Notes: a model not told the origin generated them from the sequence alone. Shown: positions 8,714-17,572, counted from the stretch's first letter. The stretch: 64,000 nucleotides of DNA from Kitasatospora viridis (GCF_007829815.1 NZ_VIWT01000005.1:1-64000); one strand, 5' to 3'. A program made the numbers and translations.

Positions 8714-10347
8714 CCCAGCTCCAGGACGAACACCGGACCGAGCAGCAGGAACTGCTCCGGGTCCAGGACCTGACGGTGCGTTACGGCGCGACGACCGCCG
8801 TGGACGGGCTCTCCTTCACGCTCGGCGCCGGCCGCTCGCTCGGTCTGGTCGGCGAGTCCGGCTCCGGCAAGAGCACCGTCGCGGCCGCGCTGCTGGGCCT
8901 GCTCGGCGGCGCCCGGGTCAGCGGCTCGATCCGGCTGGCCGGCACCGAGGTCACCACCGCCGGAGAGGCCGAACTGCGGGCGCTGCGCGGACCGAAGGCC
9001 GCCATGGTCTTCCAGGACGCGCTCTCCGCCCTGGACCCGTTCTGGACGGTCGGCGACCAGATCGCCGAGGTCTACCGGCTGCACACCGGGGCCGGCCGCC
9101 GGGCGGCCCGGGAGCGCGCGGTGCGGGTGCTCGACCAGGTCGGCATCCCGGACGCCGCGCGCCGGGCCCGCGCCCACCCGCACGAGTTCTCCGGCGGCAT
9201 GCGCCAGCGCGCGCTGATCGCGATGGCGCTGGCCTGCGCCCCCGACCTGCTGATCGCCGACGAGCCGACCACCGCGCTGGACGTCACGGTGCAGGCCCAG
9301 ATCCTCGCGCTGCTGGCCGAGCTGCGGGCCGCGCACGGCATGGCGATGCTGCTGGTCAGCCACGACCTGTCGGTGGTGGCCGGGGCGACGGAGGAGGTGC
9401 TGGTGCTGAACGGCGGCCGGGCGGTCGAGCACGGACCGGTGGGCCAGGTGATCGGTGCCCCGCGCGAGCCCTACACCCGGGCCCTGCTCGCCGCCGTGCC
9501 CCGGATCGACCAGCGGCGCACCGAGGCGGTGCCGCCGGCGGGCGAGGCGTCGGGCGCGGCGTCGGGTGAGTCGGCGGGCGAGCCGCTGCTCCGGGTCAGC
9601 GGCCTGCGCAAGGAGTTCCGCGGGGCCCGGCTGCCAGCGGTGGACGGGGTGGACCTGGAGTTGCGGGCCGGCGAGTCGCTGGGTGTGGTCGGCGAGAGCG
9701 GCAGCGGCAAGACCACGCTCGGGCGGCTGCTGGTCCGGCTGCTGGAGCCGACCGCCGGCCGGATCGAGTTCGCCGGGCGCGACCTGGCCCGGGCCGGCGC
9801 CCGGGAGCTGCGGCCGCTCCGCCGCGACCTGCAGATGGTGTTCCAGGACCCGCTCTCCTCGCTCAACCCGCGGCGCACCATCGGCGACGCGGTGGCCGAA
9901 CCGCTGCGGCTGCTGGACCGTCCGACGGGCGGCGAACTGCGCCGGGCGGTCGGCGAACTGCTGGAGCGGGTCGGGCTCGACCCCGACTGGCAGGGCCGCT
10001 ACCCGCACGAGCTGTCCGGCGGTCAGCGGCAGCGGGTCGGCATCGCCCGGGCGCTCGCGCCGCGCCCGCGGCTGCTGGTCTGCGACGAGCCGGTCGCCTC
10101 GCTGGACGTCTCCACCCAGGCGCAGGTGGTCCGGCTGCTCGGCGAGCTCCAGCGCGAACTGGGGCTGAGCCTGCTCTTCATCGCCCACGACCTGGCCGTG
10201 GTGCGCCAGGTGAGCGATCGGATCGCGGTGATGCACCGGGGCCGGATCGTCGAGCAGGGGCCGGCCGACCAGGTCTACGAGTCGCCGCGGCACGAGTACA
10301 CCCGGGGACTGCTGGCGGCGGTTCCGACGCTGGTGCCCGTACTCTGA
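8710..10347 (+). CDS. fused double ATPase of a peptide-type ABC importer
   Basis: The 545-residue protein contains two complete nucleotide-binding domains, equivalent to DppD and DppF. The first has Walker A GESGSGKST (about 52-60), signature FSGGMRQRA and Walker B LLIADEPT; the second has Walker A GESGSGKTT (about 327-335), signature LSGGQRQRV and Walker B LLVCDEPV. An Ala/Gly/Ser-rich linker (about 275-295) joins them. ATG at 8710 overlaps the permease stop (ATGA); the longer upstream frame is a shadow. It energises the importer formed with the three preceding genes. The operon ends 25 bp before the convergent dehydratase gene. Confidence 0.9.
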   Translation: MTQLQDEHRTEQQELLRVQDLTVRYGATTAVDGLSFTLGAGRSLGLVGESGSGKSTVAAALLGLLGGARVSGSIRLAGTEVTTAGEAELRALRGPKAAMVFQDALSALDPFWTVGDQIAEVYRLHTGAGRRAARERAVRVLDQVGIPDAARRARAHPHEFSGGMRQRALIAMALACAPDLLIADEPTTALDVTVQAQILALLAELRAAHGMAMLLVSHDLSVVAGATEEVLVLNGGRAVEHGPVGQVIGAPREPYTRALLAAVPRIDQRRTEAVPPAGEASGAASGESAGEPLLRVSGLRKEFRGARLPAVDGVDLELRAGESLGVVGESGSGKTTLGRLLVRLLEPTAGRIEFAGRDLARAGARELRPLRRDLQMVFQDPLSSLNPRRTIGDAVAEPLRLLDRPTGGELRRAVGELLERVGLDPDWQGRYPHELSGGQRQRVGIARALAPRPRLLVCDEPVASLDVSTQAQVVRLLGELQRELGLSLLFIAHDLAVVRQVSDRIAVMHRGRIVEQGPADQVYESPRHEYTRGLLAAVPTLVPVL

Positions 10348-10372
10348 CGATTTGTCGACTTGTGGTCGCTCG

Positions 10373-11350
10373 TCACTCCAGCGCCGCCCGCTCCAGCAGC
10401 GGCTGCCACCACTGCGGGTGCTCGCGGTACCAGGCGACGGTGGCCGCGAGCCCGTCCTCGAACCGCACCCGGGGCTCGAACCCCAGCTCCTCGCGGATCT
10501 TGCGACCGTCCAGCGCGTAGCGGCGGTCGTGGCCCTTGCGGTCGGCCACCTGCTCGACCAGCTCCCAGCCGGTCCCGGTGGCCGCGAGCAGCAGCCCGGT
10601 CAGCTCCCGGTTGGACAGCTCGGTGCCGCCGCCGACGTGGTAGACCTCGCCGGCCCGCCCGCCCTCCAGCAGCAGCGCGAGCGCCCGGCAGTGGTCGGAG
10701 ACGTGCAGCCAGTCCCGCACCTGGTGCCCGTCCCCGTAGAGCGGCACCGGTCGGCCCGCGAGCAGCCGGGTGGTGAAGAGCGGGATCAGCTTCTCCGGGA
10801 ACTGGTACGGGCCGTAGTTGTTCGAGCAGCGGGTGACCACCACGCCCAGGCCGTGCGTGCGGTGCTGGGCCAGCGCCAGCAGGTCGGAGCCCGCCTTGCT
10901 CGCCGCGTACGGCGAGTTCGGGGCGAGCGGCTGCTCCTCGGTCCAGGCGCCGGTGGCGATCGAGCCGTACACCTCGTCGGTGGAGACGTGCAGGAAGCGG
11001 CCGACCCCGTGCCGCAGCGCCGCGTCCAGCAGGACCTGGGTGCCCGTCAGATTGGTCCGGACGAACTCCTCGGCGCCGGCGATCGAGCGGTCCACGTGCG
11101 ACTCGGCCGCGAAGTGCACCACCGCGTCCTGACCCGCCATCACCTCGTCCACCAGCACCGGGTCGCAGATGTCGCCGCGGACGAAGGCGTAGCCGGGGTG
11201 GCCCGCCACCGGCGCCAGGTTCGCCGCCACGCCGGAGTAGGTGAGCTTGTCGAGCACGGTGACGCGGACCCCGGGCCGGGAGGCGAGCAGCGAGCGGACG
11301 AACTCGGAGCCGATGAACCCGGCGCCGCCGGTGACGAGGATGTGGATCAT
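10373..11350 (-). CDS. rmlB: dTDP-glucose 4,6-dehydratase
   Basis: The 325-residue short-chain dehydrogenase fits RmlB: a GGAGFIGS nucleotide-binding loop at residues 8-15, STDEVYG with the catalytic Asp-Glu pair (about 124-130), the YAASKA Tyr-Lys pair (about 149-154), and the RKGHDRRYALD segment near the end. It converts dTDP-glucose to dTDP-4-keto-6-deoxyglucose, the entry to deoxysugar pathways. ATG at 11350 starts directly before the Rossmann fold. It lies 20 bp after the UDP-glucose dehydrogenase gene on the same strand. No thymidylyltransferase or glycosyltransferase is in the window, so whether it serves the nearby bisindole genes or cell-envelope sugars is open. Confidence 0.88.
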   Translation of the reverse strand: MIHILVTGGAGFIGSEFVRSLLASRPGVRVTVLDKLTYSGVAANLAPVAGHPGYAFVRGDICDPVLVDEVMAGQDAVVHFAAESHVDRSIAGAEEFVRTNLTGTQVLLDAALRHGVGRFLHVSTDEVYGSIATGAWTEEQPLAPNSPYAASKAGSDLLALAQHRTHGLGVVVTRCSNNYGPYQFPEKLIPLFTTRLLAGRPVPLYGDGHQVRDWLHVSDHCRALALLLEGGRAGEVYHVGGGTELSNRELTGLLLAATGTGWELVEQVADRKGHDRRYALDGRKIREELGFEPRVRFEDGLAATVAWYREHPQWWQPLLERAALE

Positions 11351-11370
11351 GCGGACAACGTACTGTCCGG

Positions 11371-12735
11371 CTACGCGCCGCCCGGCGGGGTGGGGTCCAG
11401 GACGGTGGGCTGCTGGGCCGGCCGGCCGAGCTGCCAGACCGACCAGCCCGCCGCCAGCCAGGGCAGCGGGTCCACCGCCGTCCGCACGTCCACCAGGATC
11501 GGCAGCCGCACCGCCCCGGCCGCCCGGGCCGGGAACTGCGGGTCCGTCACGTAGTCGGGCCAGTCGGTGCCGAGCACCACCAGGTCCGCGCCGGCCACCG
11601 CCTCCAGCGCCGTCTCCCGGTACTGCACCACCGGCAGCGCCCGGTGCGCGCCGGCCAGCGCCTGGGGATCGTGCAGCACCACCACGGCGCCGCGCAGGTG
11701 CAGCCGGTCGGCCAGCCGGAGCGCGGGGGAGTCCCGGACGTCGCTGGTGCCGGCCTTGAACGAGGCGCCGAGGAACCCGATCCTGGCCCCCTCCAGCGAC
11801 CCGCCGGCGGCGCGCTCCGCCAGCGCCACCGCGGCCTCCAGCCGGCCCCGATTCACCGTGTCCACCGCCGCCAGCAGCTCGGTCGCCCCACCGGCACCCA
11901 ACTCCCGCACCCGGTGGGTGAAGGCGCTCAGGTCCTTCGGCAGGCAGCCGCCGCCGTAGCCGATGCCGGGGCGCATCCCGAGCGGTCCGATCCGCTGGTC
12001 GATCCCGAGGGTGCGGGCCACCTCGGTGACGTCGGCCCCGGTGAGCTCGCAGACCTCCGCCATCGCGTTGATGAAGGAGATCTTGGCGGCCAGGTAGGCG
12101 TTGGCGGCCGACTTGGCGACCTCGGCGGTGGCCGGGTCGGTGACGATCAGTTCGGTGCCGCCGGCGGCCAGGATCGGCGCGTAGACCGCCTCGACCGCCT
12201 TGCGCGCCTCCGGGGAGCCGAGGCCGACCAGGATCCGGTCCGGCCGCAGGGTGTCCTCCACGGCCCGGCCCTCGCGCAGGAACTCCGGGTTCCAGACCAG
12301 CTCGATGCCGGGCACGTTGGCCAGCTGCTCCACGATCTCCCGCAGCCGTTCCGCCGTGCCCACGGCGACGGTGCTCTTGCCGACGATGGTGCAGGGCTCG
12401 TGCAGCAGCGGCACCAGGGAGCGGACCGCGCCGACCACCTGGTCGGTCTGGTAGCCCTGGCCGTCCGGATCGAGCGGGGTGCCGACCGCGAGGAAGTGCA
12501 GCTCGGCCCAGCCGGCCGCGTCGGTCAGCTGGTCGCTGAACCGCAGCCGTCCGCTCGCGGTGTGCCGGGCCAGCAGCTCGGCCAGCCCCGGTTCGAAGAA
12601 CGGCGCCTGCCCGGCGGCCAGCAGCAGGCACTTCTCCTGGTCCAGCTCGATGCCGATCACCTCGTGCCCCAGCTCCGCCATTGCGGCGGCGTGCGTGGTT
12701 CCGAGGTGGCCGCAGCCGATCACCGATACGCGCAT
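11371..12735 (-). CDS. UDP-glucose 6-dehydrogenase
   Basis: The 454-residue enzyme oxidises UDP-glucose to UDP-glucuronate with two NAD+. It has an N-terminal GCGHLGTTHA Rossmann motif, the central KSAANAYLAAKISFINAMAE helix, the catalytic-cysteine loop GYGGGCLPKDL, and a C-terminal UDP-binding domain with FLGASFKAGTSDVRDSP. Length is normal for the family. ATG at 12735 sits directly before the Rossmann strand; the 18 codons upstream are low-complexity. It forms a two-gene unit with the downstream rmlB. The head-to-tail 12-bp repeat region precedes it. Products could feed glucuronyl or pentose donors, but no transferase is visible here. Confidence 0.88.
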   Translation of the reverse strand: MRVSVIGCGHLGTTHAAAMAELGHEVIGIELDQEKCLLLAAGQAPFFEPGLAELLARHTASGRLRFSDQLTDAAGWAELHFLAVGTPLDPDGQGYQTDQVVGAVRSLVPLLHEPCTIVGKSTVAVGTAERLREIVEQLANVPGIELVWNPEFLREGRAVEDTLRPDRILVGLGSPEARKAVEAVYAPILAAGGTELIVTDPATAEVAKSAANAYLAAKISFINAMAEVCELTGADVTEVARTLGIDQRIGPLGMRPGIGYGGGCLPKDLSAFTHRVRELGAGGATELLAAVDTVNRGRLEAAVALAERAAGGSLEGARIGFLGASFKAGTSDVRDSPALRLADRLHLRGAVVVLHDPQALAGAHRALPVVQYRETALEAVAGADLVVLGTDWPDYVTDPQFPARAAGAVRLPILVDVRTAVDPLPWLAAGWSVWQLGRPAQQPTVLDPTPPGGA

Positions 12736-12800
12736 GAGGTCGAGTTTCTCCCGGGTCGGGGTGCGGGGGCGGTGCGCCGCGCGGCGCACCGCCCGAATCC

Positions 12801-12896
12801 GTCGGCCGATCTGTCAGTCGATCAGTCGGCCGGTCCGTCGGCCGATCTGTCGGCCTATCAGTCGGCCGGTCTGTCGGTCGGTCGGTTGGTCTGTCA
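12801..12896. repeat. eight tandem 12-bp repeats with 36-bp super-period
   Basis: Eight consecutive 12-bp units of the form GTCGGCCGATCT fill this stretch. Units 1-3 and 4-6 form two copies of a 36-bp block (pattern A-B-C, A-D-C), with units 7 and 8 more diverged. It lies between the GlcG-like gene and the UDP-glucose dehydrogenase gene, about 65 bp upstream of the latter's start. It may be a protein-binding array or slippage-prone DNA. Confidence 0.8.
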
Positions 12897-12911
12897 GCAG
12901 GGCGGTCCGGC

Positions 12912-13328
12912 TCAGCCGCCGTTGGCGGCCTCCACGCCGGCCTCGGCCACCGGCTGGTCCTCGCCCCGGGTGCCGCCGGCGACGCCGATCGCGCCGGCGA
13001 TCGCACCGTTCGCGAAGATCGGGATGCCGCCGGGCAGCAGCGCGAAGCCCGGCTGGGCGGCCATGGTGGCGAGCAGCACCGGGTCGCCGGCGGCGACCTT
13101 GCCGAAGTCGTTGGTGGGAACGCCGAGGCCGGCGGCGGTGACCGCCTTGTGGGTGGCCACGGTGGTCGCCCAGAAGGTCGCGCCGTCGGCCCGGGCCGTC
13201 GTCAGCAGGTTGCCGCCGGCGTCCACCACCGAGACGGCGACGGCGACGTTGAGCTGGGCCGCCTGGGCCAGGGCGGCGTCCAGGATCCGGCGGGCGAGCG
13301 CGGCGTTGATCACGGGAGCGGTGGTCAT
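12912..13328 (-). CDS. GlcG/HbpS-family small protein
   Basis: The 138-residue protein belongs to the GlcG/HbpS (DUF336) fold: the N-terminal helix INAALARRILDAALAQAAQL, the strand VAVSVVDAGGNLL, the loop RADGATFWATTVATHKAVTA, and a glycine-rich C-terminus (PGGIPIFANGAIAGAIGVAGG). Streptomyces HbpS binds heme and senses oxidative stress; other members are of unknown function. No signal peptide is seen, so it is probably cytoplasmic. ATG at 13328 has GAGAGGA about 12 nt upstream. It is 129 bp downstream of the TDO-like heme enzyme gene on the same strand, so a role in heme delivery or protection of that enzyme is an attractive but unproven idea. Confidence 0.7.
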   Translation of the reverse strand: MTTAPVINAALARRILDAALAQAAQLNVAVAVSVVDAGGNLLTTARADGATFWATTVATHKAVTAAGLGVPTNDFGKVAAGDPVLLATMAAQPGFALLPGGIPIFANGAIAGAIGVAGGTRGEDQPVAEAGVEAANGG

Positions 13329-13457
13329 GGTCGGGGGAGTCCTCTCGTCGGAATGGCTGTTCGAATTATTGGAATGGTGGGGATAGTCAAATAGCTTGTC
13401 CAGTAACGGAGTTGATGCTCCGTCAGAATGTTTGCCAATCAGGGATACCACGGTGCC

Positions 13458-14657
13458 TCAGGAGAGCGCGAAGCGGAACATCGCCTCGGGGACCGGGGCC
13501 GGCGGACCGGTGGTGCAGATCTCCTTGTCGACGATCCGTTTGAGGTAGCCGGCGCCCTCGGTTCCGCCCGAACCCTTGACCTCGTGCGGCAGGTGGCTGC
13601 GGCCGAAGCCGTAGTGCCGGCCGCGCCAGACCAGCAGCGAGCGCTCCACCAGGCCCAGGGCCGCGGTCAGCTCGGGATCGCGGGCCGCGGCTATGGCGGC
13701 GCGCAGCGGCCAGAGGTCCCGCAGCGGCTGCTCGTTGAGCTGCCGCAGGTGGCCCAGGTGCAGGAAGATCCCGGCCTTGCGCGGGTCGTAGCCGTAGACC
13801 GCCAGCTCGGCCAGGTGGTAGTTGAGCGACTGCACCGCGCTCGCCGCGCCGGTGGCCTCGCGGAAGCTGAGGAACTGCTCCGGCGAGAGCGTCCGCAGCA
13901 CCCGCAGCACCCCGCTGAGCAGCTCCGCGCAGTCGGCGGTCCGCCCGGTGTGCCGCAGCGCCGCCTCCCGGTCGCCCGCCGCTATCGCGACCACCGCCCG
14001 GCAGGCGCTCCACCGGGTCAGGAAGAAGGCCACCTCGCAGGCGTGCACCGAGCGGAGGAAGAGGTGCTCGTGGTGCACCGCCGACTGCGGCAGCCCGGTG
14101 CACCGGACCAGCACCTGGAGCCGGCGGTCCAGCCGCTGGTCCGCCGCGCCCCAGGGCGGGGTCAGCAGCCGGTCCAACTCCCCGATCAGCTCGGCCAGCC
14201 GGGCCCGCCGCTCGGCCGCCTCCGCCGGCCCGTAGCCGGGCAGCGTGAGCGGAGCCCGCTCGCGCTCGGCCAGGTCCACCAGGGTGGCCCGGATCGCGGT
14301 GAGCCCGGCCTCCAGCGGATCCTGCCGGTAGAGCGTCAGGAACCAGTCGTAGACGTGCAGACTGGTGTAGCGGTAGTACTCCGGGATGTCCGGGCGCCGG
14401 CTGAACGGCCGGGTCAGCAGCGCCACCACCTGGCGCTCGTCCAACTCCAGCTCCAGGTCGAGCCCAGGCTCCAGGTCCAGCCCAAGCCCCGGGCCCAGCC
14501 CCGGGCCCCGGGCCGCGCCGTCCGCCGGCCGGCTCGCCTCCTCGTACCAGTCGGCCAGCCGCTCCCGCTGCGCCGCGCTCAGGGCCGCCCGGCCCAGCGC
14601 GCTCTGCATCCGCAGTATCTCCTCCCCGCGCCCGGGGAGGGCTGCCCGCTCGGCCAT
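13458..14657 (-). CDS. tryptophan 2,3-dioxygenase-like heme enzyme
   Basis: The 399-residue protein resembles the TDO / heme-dependent aromatic oxygenase superfamily. Markers are HHEHLFLRSVHACEV (195-209, matching the substrate-pocket helix), FLSFREATGAASAVQSLNYH (262-281, matching FxxFRxxLxxASGFQSxQ), WRGRHY (344-349, candidate proximal heme His348) and the loop GSGGTEGAGYL (362-372, matching GTGGSSG). Primary-metabolism TDO is shorter (about 280 residues); relatives such as MarE and PrnB act in natural-product pathways on tryptophan-derived substrates. It starts 3 bp after the methyltransferase stop, so the two are co-translated. A Gly/Leu/Glu low-complexity segment at 52-73 is encoded by short DNA repeats. 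The substrate is probably an indole of the adjacent bisindole pathway; this is inference. Confidence 0.7.
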   Translation of the reverse strand: MAERAALPGRGEEILRMQSALGRAALSAAQRERLADWYEEASRPADGAARGPGLGPGLGLDLEPGLDLELELDERQVVALLTRPFSRRPDIPEYYRYTSLHVYDWFLTLYRQDPLEAGLTAIRATLVDLAERERAPLTLPGYGPAEAAERRARLAELIGELDRLLTPPWGAADQRLDRRLQVLVRCTGLPQSAVHHEHLFLRSVHACEVAFFLTRWSACRAVVAIAAGDREAALRHTGRTADCAELLSGVLRVLRTLSPEQFLSFREATGAASAVQSLNYHLAELAVYGYDPRKAGIFLHLGHLRQLNEQPLRDLWPLRAAIAAARDPELTAALGLVERSLLVWRGRHYGFGRSHLPHEVKGSGGTEGAGYLKRIVDKEICTTGPPAPVPEAMFRFALS

Positions 14658-14660
14658 GGC

Positions 14661-15791
14661 TCACCACCACCGCCCGGGCGGGTGGATCGCGGTGCCGGAC
14701 CGGTGCCCCAGCACCAGGTGCTTCTCCCGGCCGGTCCGGTGCACCTCGCAGTCGGCGAACCCGGCCCGGCGCAGCAGGCCCAGGTACTCCGCGGCCGTGC
14801 GGTGCCGCCCGTGGGTCTCGGCGTGCATCGACAGGTTCATCGCCGCGGTGGCCAGCGGCCGGTAGCCGTCCTCCTCGAAGAGCCGCTCCATGACCAGCAC
14901 CCGGCCGCCCGGGGCCAGGGCCCGGTGCGCCTTGCGGAGCAGCTCCAGGCAGACCTCGTCCGGCCAGTCGGACAGGATGTAGCCGAAGGCCAGGCAGTCG
15001 CCCGGCGGCAGTTCGTCCCGGTGGAAGTCGCCGGGGGCGAAGGCCAGTCGGGTGCCCAGCCGGTACCGCCGTCCGGCCTGCCGCAACCGCGGCTCGACCT
15101 GCGGCAGGTCGAAGACGGTGGCCCGCAGCCCCGGCCGGCGCAGCAGCGCCGCCACCGCGAACGGCCCGCCCGCCCCGCCCACGTCCACCAGGTGGCGGAC
15201 CTGGTCCATGCCGGCCAGCTCGACCAGCTCGCCGGACACGTCGAAGCTGAGCTGCCACATGGCGTCCAGGAACCGGCCGGTGGCCTCCTCGTCCCGGTAG
15301 ATCCGGGCGAACGGCTCCGGGCGGGCCGCGTCGGCCGCCGCCTTGCCCCGGGTCAGGCAGGCCTCCAGGTGGTCCAGCTGCCCGGCGGTCTCGGTCACCA
15401 GGTGGTGCAGGAAGCCGCCCAGGAACCGGGGATCGGTGCCGTCCAGGAACGGGCGGACCGGCGCGGGCGCGGCGTACCGGCCGCCGCCGTCCGCGGTCAG
15501 CAGGTCCAGCGAGCGGAGCAGGGTGAGCAGCCGGCCCAGGGTGTCCCGGTCCAGGCCGAGCGCGGTGGCCAGTTCGCCGTCGGTGCTCGGTCCGTGCTCG
15601 GCCAGCTCGCGGAACACCCCGTGCCGCACCGCGAGTTCCAGCGCCCGGGTGGCGAGCAGCCCGTAGACCGCCCGCTCCAGCGGCGGCGGCATCGCGGCAC
15701 CGGCCGTGCTCGCGGCGCCCGCCGTGCTGGACGTGCTGGACGTGCTCGCCACGTTGGTCGCCCCGGGTGTACCGGGCGTGCTCGGTGCCAT
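14661..15791 (-). CDS. SAM-dependent methyltransferase (O-methyltransferase family 2)
   Basis: The 376-residue enzyme has an N-terminal winged-helix dimerisation domain (about 36-120), the SAM-binding glycine loop LVDVGGAGGPFAV (about 201-213), an acidic end of strand 2 (VFDLPQV), and the late motifs GDCLAFGYILSDW and PGGRVLVMER. This is the polyketide/plant-type O-methyltransferase fold, which also includes some C-methyltransferases of natural-product pathways. The first 35 residues are a Ser/Thr/Ala/Gly-rich tail. ATG at 15791 has a strong GGAGGAAGGAG site. It is the first gene of the leftward unit, divergent from the RebO/D/C operon, so it probably decorates the bisindole product or its tryptophan-derived precursor; which atom is methylated cannot be told. 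Confidence 0.78.
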   Translation of the reverse strand: MAPSTPGTPGATNVASTSSTSSTAGAASTAGAAMPPPLERAVYGLLATRALELAVRHGVFRELAEHGPSTDGELATALGLDRDTLGRLLTLLRSLDLLTADGGGRYAAPAPVRPFLDGTDPRFLGGFLHHLVTETAGQLDHLEACLTRGKAAADAARPEPFARIYRDEEATGRFLDAMWQLSFDVSGELVELAGMDQVRHLVDVGGAGGPFAVAALLRRPGLRATVFDLPQVEPRLRQAGRRYRLGTRLAFAPGDFHRDELPPGDCLAFGYILSDWPDEVCLELLRKAHRALAPGGRVLVMERLFEEDGYRPLATAAMNLSMHAETHGRHRTAAEYLGLLRRAGFADCEVHRTGREKHLVLGHRSGTAIHPPGRWW

Positions 15792-16114
15792 CGCTGCTCC
15801 TTCCTCCGGGCACGGTCGTCGGCTGCGGGGCCGGGTGGGCCCGCCGACACTCACAGGATGTCCGCGATGACGGGTCGTTCGGGTACGCGCCATCGCAAAC
15901 CGTTCGGACGTGCGGGGTGACCGACCGTCAGGTGGCGCGAACGGGTGAAGCGAACGGGTGGCGGAGACCGGGAGTCCACCAGAACGGGGGATGCGGACGA
16001 AGGACGACCTTTCGGACAATTGCCAGATGGTCGGAGGATCCAGCCGACCGCAGCGCTCCGCACGACCCGGCCCGGCGGCGGTCGGACCCGGTCGGCAGAC
16101 CGAAGGGGGAAGGC
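15792..16114. promoter_or_regulatory. divergent promoter region of the bisindole cluster
   Basis: This 323-bp gap separates the leftward methyltransferase unit from the rightward RebO/D/C operon, so it should hold promoters for both. It contains two exact 11-bp direct repeats, GCGAACGGGTG at 15937-15947 and 15950-15960, with a 13-bp period (2 bp between copies). Such spaced direct repeats are plausible regulator sites; the LAL regulator encoded at 24168-26990 is one candidate. I could not pick a confident -10/-35 pair. Confidence 0.45.
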
Positions 16115-17572
16115 ATGGCTGCCAAGCGCGTCACGATCATCGGGGCCGGCGTGGCCGGTCTGGTGGCGGCCTACGAGCTGGAGCGGCTCGGCCACCAGGT
16201 GGTGGTCCTGGAGGGGCACCCGGAGGTCGGCGGCCGGATACGCACCCACCGCTTCGTGCCCGGCCGCCCCGGCCCGCTGGTCGAGCTCGGCGCGATGCGG
16301 ATACCGGCCACCCACCACCGCACCATGGGCTACCTCCAGGCGCTCGGACTGGCCGACCGGCTGCGCGAGTTCACCACGCTCTTCCAGGACGAGGCGGCCT
16401 ACGTGCAGACCAGCCGCGGCCACCAGCGGATCCGGGACGCCTCCGCCACCCTGGTCGAGGAGCTGCGCGGCCGGCTGCCCGGCGCCGGCGGGTACAGCCC
16501 GCAGATGCTGCTCTTCGGCGCCTGGATGGCGGTCCGGGTCAACGCGCTCGCCCCCGGCGACTTCCGCGACGCGGTGGGCCGGGGCCTGGACGCCGAGCTG
16601 ATCGGCCTGGTCGAGGGGATCGACCTGGACCGCTACGTGCGCGCCCCCGGCCACGGCGAACTGCTCGACCTGCGCGCGCTGTTCGCCGACCACCCGCAGA
16701 TCCGGGCCGGCTGCCGCGGCCGGCTCTACCGCTTCGTCGACGACATCGTCAACGAGACCGGCGCCACCCTGCTCCGGCTGGCCGGCGGCCTGGACCAGCT
16801 GGCCCACCGGCTGCGCGAGCGGATCCGCGGCCCGGTGCACTGCGGCAACGAGGTGACCGGCCTGGAGCTCGGCGAGCGCGAGGTGCGGCTGCGGATCCGG
16901 CACGGCTTCGGCACCCGCACGAGGTCCTGCGACTACGTGCTCTGCACCATCCCGTTCACCGTGCTGCGCGCCCTCGACCTGCGCGGGCTTGACCAGGAGA
17001 AGCTCGCCGCGATCGCCGACCAGCGCTACTGGAACGCCACCAAGGTCGCGCTGCACTGCCGCGAGCCGTTCTGGGCCCGCGAGGGCATCACCGGCGGCGG
17101 CTCCTTCACCGGCGGCCTGATCCGGCAGACCTACTACCCGCCGCTGGAGGGCGACCCGGAGCTCGGCGCCGCGCTGCTGGCCAGCTACACCATCGGCCAG
17201 GACGCCGACCGGCTCGGCACGCTCAGCCGCCCGGCCCGGATCGCCGCCGTGCTGGAGGAGCTCGGTGCCGTCCACCCCGAACTGCGCCGGCCCGGCATGG
17301 TGCTGGCCGTCGCCGACCAGGTCTGGGGCAGCGAGCCGTCCACCCGGGGCGCGGCCGCCGTGCGCTGGGGCAAGGACGCCGAGGCCTGCGAGGAGGAGCG
17401 GATCCGGATGGCCCGGCCGCAGGGCCGGCTGTTCTTCGCCGGCGAGCACTGCTCCAGCCACCCGGCCTGGATCGAGGGCGCCGTGGAGTCCGCCCAGCAG
17501 GCCGTCCGGGAGATCCACCGCTACCCGGCCGCGGCGCTGGCGGCCGACGAGCCCTGCGAGGTGGGTGCGTGA
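16115..17572 (+). CDS. rebO: FAD-dependent L-tryptophan oxidase (RebO/StaO/VioA-type)
   Basis: The 485-residue flavoprotein starts with the dinucleotide motif IIGAGVAGLVAAYELERLG and the GG motif GHPEVGGRIRTH, and ends with FFAGEHCSSHPAWIEGAVES, the FAD-binding C-terminus of amine/L-amino-acid oxidases. Together with the adjacent RebD-like gene this identifies the bisindole-pathway oxidase that turns L-tryptophan (or a substituted tryptophan) into indole-3-pyruvate imine, releasing H2O2. ATG at 16115 has GGGGGAAGG just upstream. Its stop overlaps the next start (GTGA). Length matches RebO (about 470). Because no halogenase is visible, unmodified tryptophan is the likely substrate. Confidence 0.85.
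   Translation: MAAKRVTIIGAGVAGLVAAYELERLGHQVVVLEGHPEVGGRIRTHRFVPGRPGPLVELGAMRIPATHHRTMGYLQALGLADRLREFTTLFQDEAAYVQTSRGHQRIRDASATLVEELRGRLPGAGGYSPQMLLFGAWMAVRVNALAPGDFRDAVGRGLDAELIGLVEGIDLDRYVRAPGHGELLDLRALFADHPQIRAGCRGRLYRFVDDIVNETGATLLRLAGGLDQLAHRLRERIRGPVHCGNEVTGLELGEREVRLRIRHGFGTRTRSCDYVLCTIPFTVLRALDLRGLDQEKLAAIADQRYWNATKVALHCREPFWAREGITGGGSFTGGLIRQTYYPPLEGDPELGAALLASYTIGQDADRLGTLSRPARIAAVLEELGAVHPELRRPGMVLAVADQVWGSEPSTRGAAAVRWGKDAEACEEERIRMARPQGRLFFAGEHCSSHPAWIEGAVESAQQAVREIHRYPAAALAADEPCEVGA

Noticed and set aside
12801..12896. CRISPR array
   Set aside because: Units of 12 bp have no spacers and no cas genes are present.
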